Source: Microlunatus panaciterrae
GTDB taxonomy: Bacteria > Actinomycetota > Actinomycetes > Propionibacteriales > Propionibacteriaceae
Assembly (NCBI RefSeq): GCF_016907535.1
Contig: NZ_JAFBCF010000001.1
Location: 3,224,001 to 3,288,000, forward strand
DNA length: 64,000 nt
Reading direction: 5' to 3'
The notes beneath the pieces are model-generated. The model was not told the DNA's origin and did no database searches. It was given only the letters and a program-made list of their open reading frames with translations. The translations under genes were made by a program, and so were the position numbers. Shown here in pieces: positions 61,287 through 64,000 of the stretch (its first letter is position 1; each line of letters starts with the position of its first letter).

Positions 61287-61700
61287 CTAGCTTGGCGGGC
61301 CTTCGGCGGTCTCCGGCTTCTCCGCAACGATCTGGATCAGGTTTCCGCAGGTGTCGTCGAAGACGGCGAGGACGGCGGCGCCGATGTCGGTGGGAGGTTG
61401 GGTGAACGACACACCCTTGCTGGTCAAGCGGGCATACTCGGCCTCGACGTCGTCGACGGCGAACTGGGCGAGCGGGATGCCGTCCTCGACGAGGGCGTCC
61501 CGATACGGCTTGACCGCGGGGTGACCGGCCGGCTCCAGCAGCAGCTCCGGTCCGTCCGGAGACTCCGGCGAGACGACGGTGAGCCAGGAAGCCTCGCCGA
61601 CCGGTATGTCTCGGCGTTTCGTGAAGCCGAGGACGTTGACGTAGAAGGCGAGTGCGGCTCGCTGGTCGTCGACGTACACGGTCGTCAGGTTGATCCTCAT
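61287..61700 (-). CDS. VOC (glyoxalase/bleomycin resistance) family protein
   Basis: A 137-residue protein with two beta-alpha-beta-beta-beta units: LTTVYVDDQRAALAFYVNVLGF and FAVDDVEAEYARLTSKGVSF, ending DDTCGNLIQIVAEK, where the Glu/Gln metal-site residues lie. The start follows AGAGGAC. It is coupled by an ATGA overlap to an ArsR regulator gene upstream, a common pair in which the regulator responds to the enzyme's substrate. Function is unknown. Confidence 0.9.
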   Translation of the reverse strand: MRINLTTVYVDDQRAALAFYVNVLGFTKRRDIPVGEASWLTVVSPESPDGPELLLEPAGHPAVKPYRDALVEDGIPLAQFAVDDVEAEYARLTSKGVSFTQPPTDIGAAVLAVFDDTCGNLIQIVAEKPETAEGPPS

Positions 61701-61981
61701 GAACGGGTCCTCTCTGGGTGGGGCCACCGCCGGGTGATCTCGGACAGCGGTGCGGGGTTGAAGTAGTGGAACTTGGAACGACCACGTCGCTCCGTCACGA
61801 CCAGCCCCGCCGACTCGAGTACGCCGAGGTGCTGGGAGATCGCCTGACGGGTCAGGCTGAGACCGTGCCGGGTCGTCAGCACGGTGCAGATGTCGAACAG
61901 GGTCTTGCCGTCACTGGCGGCGAGCTCATCGAGGACGAGGCGCCGCGTCTCGTCATCCAGCGCCCGGAAGACATCCACCAT
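61697..61981 (-). CDS. ArsR family HTH regulator
   Basis: A 94-residue winged-helix regulator: VFRALDDETRRLVLDELAAS, SLTRQAISQHLGVLESAGLV (recognition helix) and a C-terminal wing (ERRGRSKFHYFNPAPLSEI). It has no cysteine cluster for metal sensing. The ATG at MVDVFRALDDE is preferred over one 14 codons upstream, because two operator-like repeats occupy that region. It precedes the VOC gene with an ATGA overlap and probably represses the pair. Confidence 0.9.
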   Translation of the reverse strand: MVDVFRALDDETRRLVLDELAASDGKTLFDICTVLTTRHGLSLTRQAISQHLGVLESAGLVVTERRGRSKFHYFNPAPLSEITRRWPHPERTRS

Positions 61982-61994
61982 GGCTCCACCATAG

Positions 61995-62035
61995 GCAAGC
62001 ACGGACTTGCATATCAAGGGCAAGCGCCTACTTGC
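61995..62035. promoter_or_regulatory. Tandem operators of the ArsR/VOC operon
   Basis: Two copies of GCAAG-N6-CTTGC (61995-62010 and 62020-62035) are spaced 25 bp start to start. They lie directly upstream of the ArsR start and are probably its own binding sites. Confidence 0.65.
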
Positions 62036-62066
62036 ATGTCCCGGTCCGCGCCGCTCCGCTCGGGCG

Positions 62067-63299
62067 CTAGCCCAGTTGGTCGCGGCGGCGGGTCAGGTAC
62101 GCGATTTCGGCGCTGTTGCCCGCCAGCTCGATGGCCTGGTCGTAGGCCTCGCGTGACCGCTGGCTGGAACCCAGCCGGCGCAGCAGGTCGGCGCGGGTCG
62201 CGTGGTAGGCGTGATAGCCGGCCAGCCTGTCCTCGAGCCGGTCGACGGCCGCCAGGGCCACCTCCGGACCGTCAAGCTCGGCGATCGCGACGGCCCGGTT
62301 GAGGGCGATGATGGGCGAGGGGTCGAGGCGGACGAGCTGGTCGTAGAGGGCGACGATCTGCGACCAGTCGGTGTCGCGTATGTCACGAGCGGAGGTGTGC
62401 ACGGCGTTGATCGCTGCGAGGAGCTGGTAGCGACCGGGAGCCACCCCGGCGGCCAGCCGCTCGCGCACCAGCCGATGCCCCTCGGCGACCAGCGCCGCGT
62501 CCCAGGCCCCACGGTCCTGCTCGTCGAGGGTGACGAGCTCGCCGGTCGGCGAGACCCGGGCGGTCCGGCGGGCCTCTATGAGGAGCATCAGCGCCAGCAG
62601 CCCAGTCGTCTCACCGTCCTGCGGCATCAGGGTACGGATCAGACGCGTGAGCCGGATCGCCTCGGCGGTCAGGTCGTGGCGTACGGGATCGGTGTCCGGT
62701 CCGGTCGCCAGGTAGCCCTCGTTGAAGACGAGGAACAGCACGGCGAGTACGCCGGAGACGCGTACCGGCAGATCCTCCGCGGACGGCACCCGATAAGGGA
62801 TCCGAGCCGCCTTGATCTTGGCCTTCGCGCGGGTGATCCGCTGCCCCATGGTGGCCTCCTGCACCAGGAAGGCGCGGGCGATCTCGGGCACGGTCAGACC
62901 ACCGACCATGCGCAGCGTCAGCGCCACCCGGGTATCCATCGCAAGCGCCGGGTGACAGCAGGTGAAGATCAGCCGGAGCCGCTCGTCGTCGATGGCGCCG
63001 AGAGGCTCGGGCGGAGCGTCGTCGTGCAACATCTGAGCCTCCTGCTGCTTGTGGTCGCGCTTGTTCTCGCGCCGGAGCCGGTCGATGGCCTTGCGGGTGG
63101 CGGTGGTGGTCAGCCAGGCGCCGGGGTTGGCCGGTACGCCGTCGGTCGGCCACCGCGCGACGGCGGTCGCGAACGCCTCGGCCGCCGCCTCCTCGGCGAT
63201 GTCGAGGTCACCGAAACGCCTGGTCAGGGCGGCGACCACCCGCGCCCACTCCTCCCGGTGGGCGCGCGTGATCGCCTCCCGGACCTCGAGCTCGCTCAC
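62067..63299 (-). CDS. ECF42-type sigma factor
   Basis: A 410-residue ECF sigma factor with a long C-terminal extension. Sigma2 has RFGDLDIAEEAAAEAFATAV and PGAWLTTTATRKAIDRLRRE, sigma4 has LTLRMVGGLTVPEIARAFLVQEATMGQRITRAKAKI, and the extension (from ~190) has FLVFNEGYLATG and TPR-like helices (LNRAVAIAELDGPEVALAAVDRLE). ECF42 members are known to be linked to DGPF-domain genes, as here. The extension probably controls activity in place of an anti-sigma factor. The DGPF gene overlaps the start by 4 bp. Confidence 0.93.
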   Translation of the reverse strand: MSELEVREAITRAHREEWARVVAALTRRFGDLDIAEEAAAEAFATAVARWPTDGVPANPGAWLTTTATRKAIDRLRRENKRDHKQQEAQMLHDDAPPEPLGAIDDERLRLIFTCCHPALAMDTRVALTLRMVGGLTVPEIARAFLVQEATMGQRITRAKAKIKAARIPYRVPSAEDLPVRVSGVLAVLFLVFNEGYLATGPDTDPVRHDLTAEAIRLTRLIRTLMPQDGETTGLLALMLLIEARRTARVSPTGELVTLDEQDRGAWDAALVAEGHRLVRERLAAGVAPGRYQLLAAINAVHTSARDIRDTDWSQIVALYDQLVRLDPSPIIALNRAVAIAELDGPEVALAAVDRLEDRLAGYHAYHATRADLLRRLGSSQRSREAYDQAIELAGNSAEIAYLTRRRDQLG

Positions 63300-63619
63300 A
63301 GGAACGGTCGCACCTCCACCTTTCTGTTGCAGGCCTTCGACCCCTCGGCAGCGAGCTTGAGCGCCTGGTCCAGGTCTGCGGCCTCGATAATCCAGAAGCC
63401 GGCGAGGTATTCCTTCGACTCGACGAACGGCCCGTCGGTGACCACCGCCTCACCGCGGCGGTTGTCGATGACGGTGGCCGAGTCGGGGGAGCCGAGGCCG
63501 GCGGCGAACACCCAGTGACCCTCCGCCCGGAGCCGGTCGTTGAACGCGTCGATGTCGGCCTCCTCGGTCGGGGTGGCCAAGCCGGCGCCGTCGTCGATGA
63601 CGGAGAACAGGTATTGCAT
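63296..63619 (-). CDS. YCII-related/DGPF domain protein (ECF42 partner)
   Basis: A 107-residue protein with the DGPF motif intact: EAVVTDGPFVESKEYLAGFWIIEA (~57-80). It opens MQYLFSVIDDG. The fold is the dimeric alpha/beta barrel of YCII proteins. It is probably the target of the ECF42 factor encoded just downstream. CAGGAGATG precedes the ATG. Confidence 0.92.
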   Translation of the reverse strand: MQYLFSVIDDGAGLATPTEEADIDAFNDRLRAEGHWVFAAGLGSPDSATVIDNRRGEAVVTDGPFVESKEYLAGFWIIEAADLDQALKLAAEGSKACNRKVEVRPFL

Positions 63620-63675
63620 CTGGGATCATCTCCTGTGCTGTGGGGCGCCCTTGGTGGGCGGCCGCTCACCCCTGC

Positions 63676-63702
63676 TACGAACACCTCTGGTCCGATCCGA
63701 CA
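63676..63702 (-). promoter_or_regulatory. ECF42-type promoter of the DGPF/sigma operon
   Basis: On the minus strand TGTCGG (63697-63702) and TCGTA (63676-63680) are separated by 16 bp. This is close to the reported ECF42 pattern (TGTCGA -35, CGA-type -10) and lies about 57 bp upstream of the DGPF start. Confidence 0.5.
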
Positions 63703-63802
63703 CCGCCTCCAGGTTTCTTGCAAGGACTCATCGGCTTGTTCTCGTTCATGGTCGCGTATGAGCATTGTGGGTGCGGCGGTGGAGGCAGAAGGAGCGCCAA
63801 CC

Positions 63803-64000
63803 ATGATCCTGTCCAAGGTCCGGGACCCTCGGTTCGTGACCATCCGCCGTGGGGGGACTCTCACTGACTCTGATCACCGTCTTCTCGCTCTCTGGGCGGC
63901 CTCCTGCGCCGAGCACGTGCTCGACCTCTTCGAGTCGGCCCAGCCTGGGGACCTCCGCCCGCGTCGGGCGATCGAACAGGCTCGCGGCTGGGCCCGTGGT
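63803..64000 (+). CDS. Putative immunity protein (5' end only)
   Basis: An ATG after GAAGGAGC starts a frame that runs to the window edge (66 residues): MILSKVRDPRFVTIRRGG, then LLALWAASCAEHVLDLFES and RPRRAIEQARGWARG. The pattern matches bacterial proteins annotated as putative immunity (Imm-5-like) proteins, which have helical repeats. No toxin gene is seen in the window. Confidence 0.7.
   Translation, partial: MILSKVRDPRFVTIRRGGTLTDSDHRLLALWAASCAEHVLDLFESAQPGDLRPRRAIEQARGWARG

Noticed and set aside
1-64000. tRNA, rRNA, CRISPR arrays, transposases, integrases or prophage genes
   Set aside because: I looked for these by eye and saw no convincing cloverleaf, spacer array, DDE or integrase motif; a covariance-model search could still find a small RNA.

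Overview
The window is very G+C-rich, uses GTG and TTG starts freely, and carries actinobacterial families (two ECF sigma groups with their partner genes, an F420-type flavin-fold oxidoreductase, an LLM oxidoreductase, a DUF3376 patatin and an SPW membrane protein). I read it as chromosome of a high-G+C actinobacterium, perhaps Propionibacteriales; that rank is a guess. I see no rRNA, tRNA, CRISPR array, transposase or prophage.

Layout. 1-4.9 kb: SDR epimerase, SPW protein, phytanoyl-CoA dioxygenase divergent from an AraC regulator, and a geranylgeranyl-reductase-like flavoprotein. 5.0-9.7 kb: the most unusual locus, a four-gene operon. Its first gene encodes a trypsin-like protease with an intact triad, followed by ten short Ser/Thr...Cys repeats. 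The next three genes encode an APH-fold kinase, a HopA1-type phospho-Ser/Thr lyase and a zinc LanC cyclase, i.e. the three activities of a lanthipeptide synthetase as separate proteins. The simplest reading is that they install lanthionine-type rings in the tail of the protease-like protein. 9.8-20 kb: housekeeping and accessory genes (Gfo/Idh protein, SWIM-SNF2 helicase, inositol-phosphatase-like enzyme, esterase with two operator-like palindromes, methyltransferase, VIT transporter, LLM oxidoreductase). 20-22.6 kb: a membrane-anchored RyR-domain protein. 22.6-24.8 kb: a sulfur operon (SQR-like, TusE/DsrC-like, DsrE-like) behind a CsoR/CstR-like site. 25.2-29.4 kb: a MoxR/DUF58/DUF4129 operon.

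29.5-38 kb: LysR regulator, aldo/keto reductase, DUF559 protein, mannitol-dehydrogenase-family enzyme, nucleoside hydrolase, gamma-carbonic-anhydrase-like protein and two Gfo/Idh oxidoreductases. 38.7-41.2 kb holds membrane-protein genes, two of them frameshifted, one being a rhomboid protease. 41.3-55 kb: carbohydrate genes (GH130, GH36, ROK kinase, aldo/keto reductase, ADP-ribosylglycohydrolase) plus a very large patatin with a C-terminal membrane domain. 55-60 kb: a CHRD exported protein, an alpha/alpha-toroid-like protein, and a radical-SAM/methyltransferase pair. 59-63.6 kb: an ECF41 sigma gene with an SDR gene, an ArsR/VOC operon with tandem operators, and an ECF42 sigma gene with a DGPF-domain gene; the SDR and DGPF genes have matching ECF-type promoters. 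The window ends inside a putative immunity-protein gene.

Two repeat families are scattered between genes: a palindromic element of about 90 bp whose ends read GGAA-N-CGACCA / TGGTCG-N-TTCC (four copies), and the GCCCTTCGACAAGCTCAGGGC type (four clusters), one cluster of which abuts or invades the 5' end of the DUF559 gene. Three genes carry single frameshifts, which could be sequence errors or decay.
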